From positions 55,602 to 119,601 of the forward strand of contig DAIUFE010000002.1 in the NCBI GenBank assembly GCA_036844765.1: a stretch of 64,000 bases of DNA, read 5' to 3'. The stretch is from Thermocaproicibacter sp036844765. Lineage in GTDB: Bacteria > Bacillota > Clostridia > Oscillospirales > Acutalibacteraceae. The position numbers were made by a program, and so were the translations under genes. The notes beneath the pieces were generated by a model. It made no database searches and was not told the DNA's origin. It saw only the letters and a program-made list of their open reading frames with translations. Positions 25,415 to 33,289 of the stretch are shown in pieces; within the stretch, counting starts at the first letter, position 1, and every line of letters starts with the position of its first letter.

Positions 25415-25841
25415 GCTGGCGCTCCGGGTCAGGAGGCTGGAGGCGTTCCTGCGCTTCCTCTCCGCCGCGGAAACCGAGATCCGGTACTCCGCCGTCCCGG
25501 TGGCCCTGCTGGCCCAGCGGCACGGGGAAGAACTGCCGTTTCTCTTGCTGTGCGCCGAAAAGTGTGCGGCCGGCGCGGATTGGGGGCTGGCCTGGAAATC
25601 CGCCGTTCTGGAGGATGCGGCGCGGGAGGGGTTCTCCAAAAAAGACGTCTCCCTGCTGCTGAATTTCGGCGCCGGGTTCGGGACCAGCGACACGCAGGGC
25701 CAGCTTTCGCATTTCAGCCTGTATTCGGAGCTGGCCGCACAGGCGCTGAAGAGCGCGAAGGAAGAGCGCGACAGGAAGTCGAAGCTGTACCGGATGCTCG
25801 GGGTATCCGGGGGCGTGGCCGCCGCAATCCTGCTGTGCTGA
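25344..25841 (+). CDS. spoIIIAB: Stage III sporulation protein AB
   Basis: This membrane protein of the SpoIIIA complex resembles type II secretion GspF in its fold. I chose the TTG at 25344: it yields (M)LKATGAVLLIAAGFLAGF, matching the family's MLK start and N-terminal helix, and follows GGCGGGTG by about 7 nt; a GTG at 25335 is an alternative. The product is 165 aa, with ALRVRRLEAFLRFLSAAETEIRYS, FGAGFGTSDTQGQ and a C-terminal hydrophobic helix (LGVSGGVAAAILLC). It overlaps the end of spoIIIAA by 71 bp. Confidence 0.9.
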   Translation: MLKATGAVLLIAAGFLAGFLESYRLALRVRRLEAFLRFLSAAETEIRYSAVPVALLAQRHGEELPFLLLCAEKCAAGADWGLAWKSAVLEDAAREGFSKKDVSLLLNFGAGFGTSDTQGQLSHFSLYSELAAQALKSAKEERDRKSKLYRMLGVSGGVAAAILLC

Positions 25842-25856
25842 AGACGGGGGAGCAAA

Positions 25857-26051
25857 ATGAGCGTGGATTTCGTTTTCAAAATCGCCGCGATCGGCATCAT
25901 CGTGGCCGTGCTGAACCAGCTGCTGATCCGGTCCGGGCGGGAGGAACAGGCCATGATGACCACCCTTGCGGGCCTGATCGTGGTCCTGATGATGATCATC
26001 CAGCAGATCGATTCGCTGTTCAAGGCCATTAAGTCGATTTTCGGGCTTTGA
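25857..26051 (+). CDS. spoIIIAC: Stage III sporulation protein AC
   Basis: The 64-aa protein has two membrane helices (FVFKIAAIGIIVAVLNQLL and MMTTLAGLIVVLMMIIQQI) joined by the charged RSGREEQA loop, the standard SpoIIIAC layout. It ends in SIFGL. It forms part of the membrane platform of the SpoIIIA-SpoIIQ channel. It lies 15 bp after spoIIIAB behind GGGGGAG, and its stop is 2 bp before the spoIIIAD start. Confidence 0.94.
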   Translation: MSVDFVFKIAAIGIIVAVLNQLLIRSGREEQAMMTTLAGLIVVLMMIIQQIDSLFKAIKSIFGL

Positions 26052-26053
26052 CG

Positions 26054-26443
26054 ATGGACATCGTTCAAATCGCGGGCATCGCCCTCTGCGCGGCCGTCGT
26101 CGCCGCGGCGCTCCGCCGGTATCATCAGGAATACGCAGTGCTCGTCGGCATCGCGGCCGGCGCCGTGATCCTGCTCGGGATCTTTTCGGGCGTCGCGCCC
26201 GCCGTGCGGCAGATCGGCACGCTGCTCTCGGCGGCCGGCCTTTCGTCCGAATACGCGGCGGTTCTGCTCAAGACGCTCGGCATCTGCTTTCTGACCCAGT
26301 TTTCCGCCGATTCCTGCCGCGACGCCGGGGAGAATTCGCTGGCCTCGCAGGTGGAACTGGCGGGGAAGATCGGCATCGTGATCCTCGCGCTCCCGCTGTT
26401 TGAAAAAATCGCACAGATCGCCGTAAAGCTGATAGGTGGTTGA
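26054..26443 (+). CDS. spoIIIAD: Stage III sporulation protein AD
   Basis: The 129-aa integral membrane protein starts at the ATG 26054 (an in-frame TTG at 26048 would overlap spoIIIAC). It has about three to four hydrophobic segments: IVQIAGIALCAAVVAAAL, AVLVGIAAGAVILLGIFSGVAP, YAAVLLKTLGICFLTQF and IGIVILALPLF. The conserved CFLTQFSADSCRDAGENSLASQVELAGK block identifies the family. It belongs to the SpoIIIA channel and is followed by spoIIIAE after 9 bp. Confidence 0.93.
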   Translation: MDIVQIAGIALCAAVVAAALRRYHQEYAVLVGIAAGAVILLGIFSGVAPAVRQIGTLLSAAGLSSEYAAVLLKTLGICFLTQFSADSCRDAGENSLASQVELAGKIGIVILALPLFEKIAQIAVKLIGG

Positions 26444-26452
26444 AAGAGTAAG

Positions 26453-27598
26453 ATGAAAAAAACGGCCTGCTTTTTACTGGTCGCGGCGGCGCTTTTCTTC
26501 GTCGCGTTCCCCGCCGCCGCGCAAGAGGTCCCGGGCAGCGGGGAGTATTACGAGGAGCAGTACCGGGCGAGCGGGGCGGGCGAGCTGCCGGACAGCCTTC
26601 CGCCGGACACGCGCAGGCTTTTGGACGGGCTGGGCGTGGACGGCGCGGACAGCGGAAAGATCCTCTCCGTCACGCCGCAGGGCTATTTTGAAAAGATCGT
26701 CGCGATCTTCACCGGGCAGGCCGGGAACCCGCTGCGGGTCTTCGTCTCGGTGACCGCCGTGATCCTGCTGTGCGCCCTGCTGAACGGGATGAAGCTTTCG
26801 TTCGGGGAAAAGCCGATGGGCGGCGTGGTCGATATGGTCGGAACACTCTGCGTCTGCACGATCGTGGTCGCGCCCATCGTTTCCTGCATCGCGGACGCCG
26901 CCCAGATGCTGACGGCCGCCTCCCGGTTCCTGCTGGCGTGCGTGCCCGTGCTGGCGGCGGTCATGGCGGCGGCGGGGCAGGCGGCCTCGGCGGGGGTGTA
27001 CCACATGCTGATGGTCGCGGCGGGGAACGCGGTCGCGGCCTTTTCCGCCGACGTCCTCGTCCCCCTGATGAACATCTTCCTCGGCCTTTCCGTCGTCTCT
27101 TCCGTTTCGCCGGGCGTTAAGCTCGGCGGGCTGTGCGGCATCCTGAACAAGGCGGTCAAATGGGTCATGGGGCTGGGGATGACGCTGTTCACGGGCCTTG
27201 TGACCATGCATTCCCTCGTCGCGTCCTCCGCCGACAGCGCGGGGGCGAAAGCGGCGAAGTTCGTCGTCAGCAGCAGCGTTCCCGTCGTCGGGAACGCCCT
27301 GGGCGACGCGTTCAACACTGTGGTCGGCTGCGTCAAAACGCTCAAATCCGGAGTCGGCGCCTTCGGCCTTCTGGCCGGGATCTTCATCTTTCTTCCCGTC
27401 CTCGCGGAATGCCTGCTGTGGATGCTGACCCTCGCGGCCTGCTCCGGCATCAGCCAGATTTTCAGTATGGACGCGGTCACTTCCCTTTTGAAGGCGTCGT
27501 CGGACGTGGTCTCCACCGTGCTGGCCATCCTGCTGTGCTGCATGATGGTGCTGGTGATTTCCACCGTCGTCATGATGGTGATAGGAGGTGTGACATGA
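26453..27598 (+). CDS. spoIIIAE: Stage III sporulation protein AE
   Basis: The 381-aa polytopic membrane protein has an N-terminal signal-like helix (MKKTACFLLVAAALFFVAFPAAAQ), a short extracytoplasmic stretch, then about six to eight hydrophobic helices. Family-typical blocks are NPLRVFVSVTAVILLCALLNGMK, MHSLVASSADSAGAKAAKF and VPVVGNALGDAFNTVVGCVKTLKSGVGAFG. It is the large membrane component of the SpoIIIA-SpoIIQ complex. Its stop overlaps the spoIIIAF start (ATGA). Confidence 0.94.
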   Translation: MKKTACFLLVAAALFFVAFPAAAQEVPGSGEYYEEQYRASGAGELPDSLPPDTRRLLDGLGVDGADSGKILSVTPQGYFEKIVAIFTGQAGNPLRVFVSVTAVILLCALLNGMKLSFGEKPMGGVVDMVGTLCVCTIVVAPIVSCIADAAQMLTAASRFLLACVPVLAAVMAAAGQAASAGVYHMLMVAAGNAVAAFSADVLVPLMNIFLGLSVVSSVSPGVKLGGLCGILNKAVKWVMGLGMTLFTGLVTMHSLVASSADSAGAKAAKFVVSSSVPVVGNALGDAFNTVVGCVKTLKSGVGAFGLLAGIFIFLPVLAECLLWMLTLAACSGISQIFSMDAVTSLLKASSDVVSTVLAILLCCMMVLVISTVVMMVIGGVT

Positions 27599-28080
27599 GC
27601 GCGATCCGCGAATGGTCGACCGCCATCTGCCTTGCGGCGCTGGTCGCGGCGCTGGCGCAGGGGCTGGTCCCCGGGGGCTCGATGGAGCGGATGGAAAAAT
27701 TCGTGATTGGCGCGTTCATCGTCTGCGCGCTGATCGCCCCGCTTTCGCGCGCGGTGCCCAGGCTGGCCCTCGCCCTGAACGGCTCCGGCTCCGCCGCCGG
27801 GAAGGAAACGTCCTCCCGGCTGGAAAGCACCGTCGACGACCAGATGCGCTCCGCCGCGCGGAAAAGCATCGCCAGCCTGACGGCCTCGGAGCTGGCCCGG
27901 ATGAATCTCAGGTGCAAAAATGTTCAGGTGGATATGGATACAAACGAGGGCGGCAGCATATCAATTAGTAAAGTGACCGTGACGCTGGACAAAAAGGACG
28001 CCGCCCGGTGCCGGGAGGCGCAGGAAGCCCTGACGGCAAAGCTCGGGATCCGGACGGAGGTCGTCGTCGATGGAGGTTGA
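27595..28080 (+). CDS. spoIIIAF: Stage III sporulation protein AF
   Basis: The 161-aa protein begins MSAIREWSTAICLAALVAAL, followed by a second helix (FVIGAFIVCALIAPLS) and a soluble ring-forming-like C-terminal domain (ARMNLRCKNVQVDMDTN, SISKVTVTLDKKD). The ATG at 27595 follows TAGGAGGTG (27582-27590), one of the strongest ribosome-binding sites in the operon. It overlaps spoIIIAE by 4 bp and spoIIIAG by 11 bp. Confidence 0.92.
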   Translation: MSAIREWSTAICLAALVAALAQGLVPGGSMERMEKFVIGAFIVCALIAPLSRAVPRLALALNGSGSAAGKETSSRLESTVDDQMRSAARKSIASLTASELARMNLRCKNVQVDMDTNEGGSISISKVTVTLDKKDAARCREAQEALTAKLGIRTEVVVDGG

Positions 28081-28663
28081 AAAAAGCGCGCGGCGGGAAA
28101 CGGGGCCCGGCCTGCTCCAGAAGCTGGCTGAAAACGAAAAAGGGCGGAAAATCGTCATCGCGGCCGGCCTGATCGGGATCGTCCTGATTTTCCTTTCCGG
28201 GACCCTGAAGAGCTGCGGCTCGGGCGCCGCCCGGGCGGCCTCCTCGCAGCCGCCCGCCTCGGCGGAGGAATACGAGGACCGGCTGGAGCGGGAGCTGGAG
28301 GAGATCCTTTCCCACATCAGCGGGGCCGGGAGCGCCAAGGTGCTGGTCACGCTGGAACAGACGACCGAAAAGGTCTACGCCGAGGATGAGAAAAACGAAA
28401 ACCGGCAGTCGGAGGAGTCCACCGAAAGCGGAACGGGCAAAAAGGAGACGGACACCAATGGAGAGAGCACCCACACCATTATAAAGAATTCGGACGGTTC
28501 GGAGAGCGCGCTGCCGGTCACGGAGATCCAGCCGACCGTCAAGGGGGTCGTCGTCGTGTGCAGCGGCGCGGGCGACCCGAGGGTCCGGCAGGACGTCACG
28601 GACGCCGTGACCACGGCGCTCCACATCACTTCCATCCGGGTCTGCGTTGTCCGGGGCGCCTGA
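28070..28663 (+). CDS. spoIIIAG: Stage III sporulation protein AG
   Basis: SpoIIIAG forms the large ring of the mother cell-forespore channel. The 197-aa protein has a cytoplasmic N-terminus, one membrane helix (IVIAAGLIGIVLIFLSG, residues 28-44) and an extracytoplasmic domain with LEEILSHISGAGSAKVLVTLEQ, an acidic low-complexity insert (EDEKNENRQSEESTESG) and IQPTVKGVVVVCSGAGDPRVRQDVTDAV, the ring-building motif. It begins inside the end of spoIIIAF. Confidence 0.94.
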   Translation: MEVEKSARRETGPGLLQKLAENEKGRKIVIAAGLIGIVLIFLSGTLKSCGSGAARAASSQPPASAEEYEDRLERELEEILSHISGAGSAKVLVTLEQTTEKVYAEDEKNENRQSEESTESGTGKKETDTNGESTHTIIKNSDGSESALPVTEIQPTVKGVVVVCSGAGDPRVRQDVTDAVTTALHITSIRVCVVRGA

Positions 28664-28741
28664 GCCGGCGGCAAACGAAAAGGGCCCCGTCCCGGGGTTG
28701 CTATAAAATCATCAATTTTAGAGATCGGGAGGAATACGATT

Positions 28742-29356
28742 ATGACGATGGGTAAGCGGCAGCTGGTTCTCGCGGCGTTGGTTGTCGCCCTCGGCGCGGC
28801 GGTCACCCTGAATTGGGCTTTTATGGGCAAGGACAGCGATCTTCCGGCCGCGCAGGCCGTTGCGTCCGGGCGCGAACTGGGCGATACGCTGCTGGTCAAC
28901 GCTTCGGGCGCGGCAATCTCTTCGTCGGGCGCGAAGACGGCCTCCAGCGGCAAGGCGGTTTCCGGCCAGGCGGCTTCCGCCGTCCCGACGGAGGCAAAGG
29001 AAACGGAGGACGGCTACTTCGCCCAGGCGAGGCTGGACCGCCAGAAGGCGCGCGACGAAGCGACCGAACTGATCACCAAGCTGCTGAACGACACTAAGGA
29101 AAGCGAAGCGGCAAAAGTGGAGGCCACGACCCAGGCGGCCGCCATCACCAAGGCGATCCTCAAGGAGACCGACATCGAGAACCTGATCAAGGCGAAAGGC
29201 TACACCGACTGCGTGGTGTGCATCAACGAGGACGAGTGCAGCGTGGTTGTCAAGGCGAAAAGCTCCGCCCAGGACGACGCCGTCGCGATCAAGGATATCG
29301 TCTCGGGGCAGTCCGGCTTTCCGTACGACAAAATCAAGATTATCGAGCGCCAGTAG
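28742..29356 (+). CDS. spoIIIAH: Stage III sporulation protein AH
   Basis: SpoIIIAH interacts with forespore SpoIIQ across the intermembrane space. The 204-aa protein has an N-terminal helix (QLVLAALVVALGAAVTLNWAFM), a Ser/Ala-rich spacer (about residues 60-85), a charged helical segment (FAQARLDRQKARDEATELITKLL) and a C-terminal ring-building domain with IKAKGYTDCVVCINEDECSVVVKA. GGGAGGA (28727-28733) precedes the ATG. It is the last spoIIIA gene, followed by the nusB promoter. Confidence 0.94.
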   Translation: MTMGKRQLVLAALVVALGAAVTLNWAFMGKDSDLPAAQAVASGRELGDTLLVNASGAAISSSGAKTASSGKAVSGQAASAVPTEAKETEDGYFAQARLDRQKARDEATELITKLLNDTKESEAAKVEATTQAAAITKAILKETDIENLIKAKGYTDCVVCINEDECSVVVKAKSSAQDDAVAIKDIVSGQSGFPYDKIKIIERQ

Positions 29357-29384
29357 TTGTGTTCACGGGGAAATGTGGTATAAT
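29357..29384 (+). promoter_or_regulatory. Strong promoter upstream of the nusB leader RNA
   Basis: TTGTGT (29357-29362), a 16-bp spacer with TGG directly before the -10, and a perfect TATAAT (29379-29384). The predicted transcription start is near G29391, exactly where the 5' strand of the RNA's closing stem begins. Confidence 0.7.
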
Positions 29385-29390
29385 ATCCCC

Positions 29391-29548
29391 GTGGAAGTTT
29401 GACAATGCCGGGGCCGACGGCGGAATATTCCGGCGCGCGGGCGCGCATGCCTTTCCCTGCGGGTTCGCCGCCCTGCCCCGCGCAGTTTTGCCGCGGCTTG
29501 AAATTTTTCTGCAGACAAGGTCCTCCACATGCGTGGGGGATTTTTTTT
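29391..29548 (+). ncRNA. Candidate structured RNA: 6S-like small RNA or nusB attenuator leader
   Basis: The segment between the promoter and nusB folds as one long hairpin. GTGGA (29391-29395) pairs with TCCAC (29524-29528), and TTTG (29398-29401) with CAAG (29516-29519). GCCGACGGC (29413-29421) pairs with GCCGCGGC (29490-29497), 8 bp with one bulged A. GCGCGGG (29435-29441) pairs with CCCGCGC (29477-29483). Between the last two stems is a bubble of 13 nt on the 5' side and 6 nt on the 3' side. The RNA ends in an intrinsic terminator. Complementary ends, GC-rich flanks and a central bubble are the layout of 6S RNA; alternatively the 5' strand competes with the terminator and regulates nusB. 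Sequence identity to known 6S RNA was not tested. Confidence 0.45.
29521..29548 (+). terminator. Intrinsic terminator between the leader RNA and nusB
   Basis: TCCTCCAC (29521-29528) pairs with GTGGGGGA (29533-29540; one T-G pair), followed by eight Ts (29541-29548). It lies 19 bp before the nusB ATG, so some read-through or regulated antitermination would be needed for nusB expression from this promoter. Confidence 0.8.
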
Positions 29549-29567
29549 GCCGGGTCAGGGAGGAAAC

Positions 29568-29975
29568 ATGAACAGAAGAAAATCGCGCGAACAGGCGTTC
29601 CGGATGATTTTTGCGCGGAGCCTCAACCACGACGGCACGCAGCAGATCATCGACGCGGCCGAGATGTCGGAGGACGTGCGGATCGAGGAATTCGCCGAGA
29701 AGACCGCCTGCGGCGTGGAACGGAACGAGGCGTTGCTGGACGGCGAGATCCGCAAATATATCCGCGGCTGGACGCTGGACAGGCTCTCGAAGGTCTCGCT
29801 CGCGCTGCTGCGGATGGCCCTCTACGAGATGAGGTTCGCCGACGATATCCCGGTCAGCGTCTCGATCAACGAGGCCGTCAACCTCGCCAAAAAATACGGC
29901 GCGGCGTCCGACGCCCCGTTCGTGAACGGCGTCCTCGGCTCGGCGGCGAAGGAGATCGGTGAGAAGCATGGCTGA
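29568..29975 (+). CDS. nusB: Transcription antitermination factor NusB
   Basis: NusB binds boxA RNA with S10 in rRNA antitermination complexes. The 135-aa protein starts at the ATG 29568 after GGGAGGA and has MNRRKSREQAFRMIFA, the usual N-terminus, then YIRGWTLDRLSKVSLALLRMALYEM and the signature SVSINEAVNLAKKYGAASDAPFVNGVLG. It overlaps the TsaD-like gene by 8 bp. A terminator directly upstream suggests that its own expression may be subject to attenuation. Confidence 0.95.
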   Translation: MNRRKSREQAFRMIFARSLNHDGTQQIIDAAEMSEDVRIEEFAEKTACGVERNEALLDGEIRKYIRGWTLDRLSKVSLALLRMALYEMRFADDIPVSVSINEAVNLAKKYGAASDAPFVNGVLGSAAKEIGEKHG

Positions 29976-30900
29976 TATCCTCGGCGTCGACACCAGCAAT
30001 TACACCACGTCCGCCGCGCTGCTGAGGAACGGTGCGATGGAACAGTCCAAAAAGCCGCTGCCCGTCCGGAGCGGGCGGATCGGCCTGCGGCAGAGCGACG
30101 CGCTGTTCCACCATGTCTGCCAGCTGCCGGAGGTGCTGGGCGCGCTGCCGCTTTCCGGCTCGAACATCGCCGCGGCGGGCGTTTCCGACCGTCCCCGCAG
30201 CGCGCGAGGCTCCTACATGCCGTGCTTTCTCGCCGGGGTTGCGGCCGCAAGCGCCGCCGCCGACGCGCTCGGCGTTCCCCTGTTCCGCTTTTCGCACCAG
30301 ATGGGGCATATCGCCGCGGCGCTCTATTCCGCGGGGAAATTGGAGCTGCTCGGCCGCGAGTTCCTCGCGTTCCACGTCTCCGGCGGAACGACCGAGGCCG
30401 TCCTCGTCCGGCCGGACCCGGAGGAGGTCCTCCGGGCCGAGCCCGCGGCGCGCTCGCTCGACCTCAAGGCCGGCCAGGCGGTGGACCGGGTCGGGGCGAT
30501 GCTGGGCCTGCCGTTTCCGGCGGGGCCGGAGCTCGAGAAGCTGGCGCTCCGCTCGGGCGCCCGCTTTGCGGTCAAGCCGGTCCTCCGGGGCGCGGACTGC
30601 TCGCTTTCCGGGGTCGAGAACCAGTGCCGAGCGATGAAGGAACGGAGCGCGCCCGGCGAGGACATCGCCGCGTTCTGCCTGCAGTCCATCCTCGCGGCGC
30701 TGGACGGCATGGCCGGCGCGCTGCTGAAAAAATTCGGGAATCTGCCGCTGGTGTTCGCGGGCGGCGTCGCGTCCGACGGGTTCCTGCGCCGGGCGCTCCA
30801 AAAAAAATACGGCGCGTTTTTCGCGGCGCCGGAATTTTCCGCGGACAATGCGGCGGGCGTCGCGGTCCTCGCCGCCGTCAAGGGGGGGATCGGCCTATGA
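29968..30900 (+). CDS. TsaD/Kae1-like (peptidase M22 family) paralogue, function unknown
   Basis: The 310-aa protein belongs to the ASKHA superfamily Kae1/TsaD/Gcp group. It begins DILGVDTSNYTTSAALL (phosphate-1 motif), has the metal-binding HxxxH as SHQMGHIAAAL near residue 111, FHVSGGTTEAVLV, DLKAGQAVDRVGAMLGLPFPAGPELEKLA and a C-terminal VFAGGVASDGFLRRAL with DNAAGVAVL. It is shorter and more divergent than the true TsaD that makes t6A on tRNA, which is presumably encoded elsewhere. The ATG at 29968 overlaps nusB, and its end overlaps xseA (ATGA). This position between nusB and xseA is, to my knowledge, recurrent in Clostridia; the role is unknown. Confidence 0.82.
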   Translation: MADILGVDTSNYTTSAALLRNGAMEQSKKPLPVRSGRIGLRQSDALFHHVCQLPEVLGALPLSGSNIAAAGVSDRPRSARGSYMPCFLAGVAAASAAADALGVPLFRFSHQMGHIAAALYSAGKLELLGREFLAFHVSGGTTEAVLVRPDPEEVLRAEPAARSLDLKAGQAVDRVGAMLGLPFPAGPELEKLALRSGARFAVKPVLRGADCSLSGVENQCRAMKERSAPGEDIAAFCLQSILAALDGMAGALLKKFGNLPLVFAGGVASDGFLRRALQKKYGAFFAAPEFSADNAAGVAVLAAVKGGIGL

Positions 30901-32165
30901 CGGGCGCGCCGGTGCTGCTGACGGTGACCCAGCTCAACACCTATATCAAGTCCCGTTTCGAGGAGGACGAGGCCCTCGCCCAGGTGTTCGTGGCCGGGGA
31001 GATCTCCAATTTCACCAACCACTACCGCTCCGGGCACCTCTATTTTTCGCTCAAGGATGAAAAATGCGCCGTGAAGGCCGTGATGTTCGCGCGGTACGCC
31101 GGGCGTCTGCGCTTTCTGCCGCAGGACGGCATGCGCGTGATCGCGCGCGGGCGGGTCGGCGTGTACGAGGTTTCCGGCCAGTACCAGCTCTATGTGGAGG
31201 ACCTGCAGCCGGAGGGCGTGGGGGCGCTGAGCCTCGCGTTCGAGCAGCTCAAGGCGAAGCTGGAGAAAGAGGGCCTCTTCGCCGCCGAGCGCAAAAAGCC
31301 GCTGCCCCGGTTTCCCGAGTCCATCGGGGTTGTCACTTCGCCGACCGGCGCGGCTGTGCACGACATCCTCACGATCCTCGCGCGCCGGTTTCCGGCCGCG
31401 CGGGTGGTGCTCTGCCCGGTTCTGGTGCAGGGGGAGGGCGCCGCGCCGCAGATCGTGGACGCGCTGGAACGCCTCAACCGGCTGAACTGCGCGGACGTGA
31501 TCATCCTCGGCCGGGGCGGGGGGTCGGTCGAGGACCTGTGGCCGTTCAACGAGGAGGCGGTCGCGAGGGCGGTCGCCGCCTCGCGGATCCCCGTGATCTC
31601 CGCCGTCGGGCACGAGACGGACTTCACCCTCTGCGATTTCGCGGCGGACCTGCGCGCCCCCACGCCCTCGGCGGCCGCCGAGCTCGCCGTGCCCGACCGC
31701 GCGGAGCTGGCGGCCGGGCTGGCCGCCCTGCGGGAGCGCCTGCAAAGCGCCGCGCGGGAGCGGCTGGAAAGCGGCAGGATGCGGATCGACGGCCTGACGC
31801 GGAGCCGCGCGCTGCAAAGCCCGCTGGAATCCGTCGGGCTGCTGCGGGCGCGTGTTGACCGGCTGTCGGAATCGCTGGCCGCCGCCGCGCGGAGGAAAAC
31901 GGACGCCGCGAAGGCCGCGCTCGCGCGTTCGGCGGGGAAGCTGGAGGCGCTGAGCCCCCTCGCCGTGCTGGCGCGCGGATACGCCGTGGTCTACGACGGC
32001 TCGGGCCGCGCCGTCTCCGGCGCGGCGGCGGTCCGGGAGAAAGAAAAGATTCTGGTCCGCATGCGGGACGGCGGCCTGAACTGCACGGTGGACGGGAAAA
32101 CGGAGGATGGTCCGAATCTGAAAAAGGCGGGTGCGGGGCAAGATGGAAAAAAACAGGACGTTTGA
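30897..32165 (+). CDS. xseA: Exodeoxyribonuclease VII large subunit
   Basis: XseA is the catalytic subunit of exonuclease VII. The 422-aa protein has an N-terminal OB fold (VTQLNTYIKSRFEEDEAL, VAGEISNFTNHYRSGHLYFSLKDE), the catalytic region (IGVVTSPTGAAVHDI, IILGRGGGSVEDLWPFNEE, VISAVGHETDFTLCDFAADLRAPTPSAAAE), a long coiled coil (about residues 270-360) and the C-terminal VLARGYAVV block. The start ATG overlaps the preceding gene's stop. The last 23 bp overlap xseB. Confidence 0.96.
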   Translation: MTGAPVLLTVTQLNTYIKSRFEEDEALAQVFVAGEISNFTNHYRSGHLYFSLKDEKCAVKAVMFARYAGRLRFLPQDGMRVIARGRVGVYEVSGQYQLYVEDLQPEGVGALSLAFEQLKAKLEKEGLFAAERKKPLPRFPESIGVVTSPTGAAVHDILTILARRFPAARVVLCPVLVQGEGAAPQIVDALERLNRLNCADVIILGRGGGSVEDLWPFNEEAVARAVAASRIPVISAVGHETDFTLCDFAADLRAPTPSAAAELAVPDRAELAAGLAALRERLQSAARERLESGRMRIDGLTRSRALQSPLESVGLLRARVDRLSESLAAAARRKTDAAKAALARSAGKLEALSPLAVLARGYAVVYDGSGRAVSGAAAVREKEKILVRMRDGGLNCTVDGKTEDGPNLKKAGAGQDGKKQDV

Positions 32166-32364
32166 ATCGGCGGCCGCAAGGCTGGAGGAGATCGTGAAGC
32201 TGCTGGAGGAAGGGGACCAGCCGCTGGAAAAATCCCTGAAGCTGTTCGAGGAGGGCTCCCGGCTCGCCGCTTTCTGCTATCGGAAGCTTTCCGACGCGGA
32301 GCAGAAGATTCAGCAGATTTCGGAGCTGGAGGGGAAAGGCGGAAAGAGCGATGGGCAGAATTGA
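32143..32364 (+). CDS. xseB: Exodeoxyribonuclease VII small subunit
   Basis: The 73-aa helical protein shows FESAAARLEEIVKLLEEGDQPLEKSLKLFEEG, the XseB signature, and LSDAEQKI near the C-terminus. It starts with an ATG at 32143 inside the end of xseA and overlaps ispA by 14 bp. It binds the coiled-coil arms of XseA. Confidence 0.94.
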   Translation: MEKNRTFESAAARLEEIVKLLEEGDQPLEKSLKLFEEGSRLAAFCYRKLSDAEQKIQQISELEGKGGKSDGQN

Positions 32365-33241
32365 CCCGAAGGAGTACGTCCCCCGCATCGAGGAGGCCCT
32401 GCGCCGCTTTGTGCCGGAGGAGAAGGAGCGGATGCAGTCCGGCCTGTTCGAGGCAATGCGGTACAGCCTGCTCGCCGGGGGAAAGCGCATCCGCCCGGTC
32501 CTGCTGCTGGAGTTCTGCGGGGTGTGCGGCGGCGACCAGCAGGCGGCGCTGCCGTTTGCCTGCGCGGTGGAGATGATCCACACCTATTCGCTGATCCATG
32601 ACGACCTGCCCTGCATGGACGACGACGGGCTGCGGCGGGGCAAACCCTCCAGCCACGTGGTGTTCGGAGAGGCGCAGGCCCTTCTCGCCGGGGACGCGCT
32701 GCAGGCCGCGGCGTTCGAGACGATGCTTTCGCCGCGGAGCGTCGCCGCCGTGGGGGCGGAGCGCGCCGCCGGGGCGGCCGGCATCCTGGCCGAGGCCGCG
32801 GGCGCCCGCGGCATGGCGGGCGGTCAGGCGATCGACCTGCTGTGCGGGGGCAAGTCCGTCTCCGTCGCGGCGCTGCAGGAGATGGATGAATGCAAAACGG
32901 GCGCGCTGATCCGCGCGGCCGCGAAGATGGGGTGCGTCCTCGCGGGCGCTTCCCCCCGGCAGGTTGCGGCGGCGGACGGCTACGCGAAGGCGCTCGGCTT
33001 CGCATTCCAGATTGAGGACGACCTGCTCGACGTGGAGGGCGACGCCGGCACGCTCGGCAAGCCCGTGGGCAGCGACGCGGACGGAAGCAAGAGCACCTAT
33101 GTCTCGCTTTTGGGCGCGGCGCGCGCCCGGCGCGCCGTGCGGGAGCTGACCGCGGCAGCCGTCGAGGCCCTCGGCGTCTTCGGGGAAAAGGGCGCCTACC
33201 TCGAAGAGCTCGCGCGGCGGCTCGCCGGGCGGAAAAACTGA
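32351..33241 (+). CDS. ispA: Polyprenyl synthetase, farnesyl/geranylgeranyl diphosphate synthase type
   Basis: The enzyme condenses IPP with allylic diphosphates to short-chain prenyl diphosphates, downstream of the MEP pathway (IspH is also in this window). The 296-aa protein has LLAGGKRIRPVL, the first Asp-rich motif DDLPCMDDD near residue 83, GDALQAAAFE, GMAGGQAIDL, KTGALIRAA and the second Asp-rich motif DDLLDVEGD. The residues before the first motif (HTYSLIH) suit a C15 chain length. The xseA-xseB-ispA order is typical of Firmicutes. Confidence 0.93.
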   Translation: MGRIDPKEYVPRIEEALRRFVPEEKERMQSGLFEAMRYSLLAGGKRIRPVLLLEFCGVCGGDQQAALPFACAVEMIHTYSLIHDDLPCMDDDGLRRGKPSSHVVFGEAQALLAGDALQAAAFETMLSPRSVAAVGAERAAGAAGILAEAAGARGMAGGQAIDLLCGGKSVSVAALQEMDECKTGALIRAAAKMGCVLAGASPRQVAAADGYAKALGFAFQIEDDLLDVEGDAGTLGKPVGSDADGSKSTYVSLLGAARARRAVRELTAAAVEALGVFGEKGAYLEELARRLAGRKN

Positions 33242-33254
33242 GCCGCCCAGGGCA

Positions 33255-33283
33255 TTGACAAGTTTGACGGAATATGGTATGCT
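33255..33283 (+). promoter_or_regulatory. Strong sigma-A promoter for rplU
   Basis: A perfect TTGACA (33255-33260), 17-bp spacer with TGG before the -10, and TATGCT (33278-33283). It starts the ribosomal rplU-prp-rpmA transcript. Confidence 0.8.
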
Positions 33284-33289
33284 TTTTAA

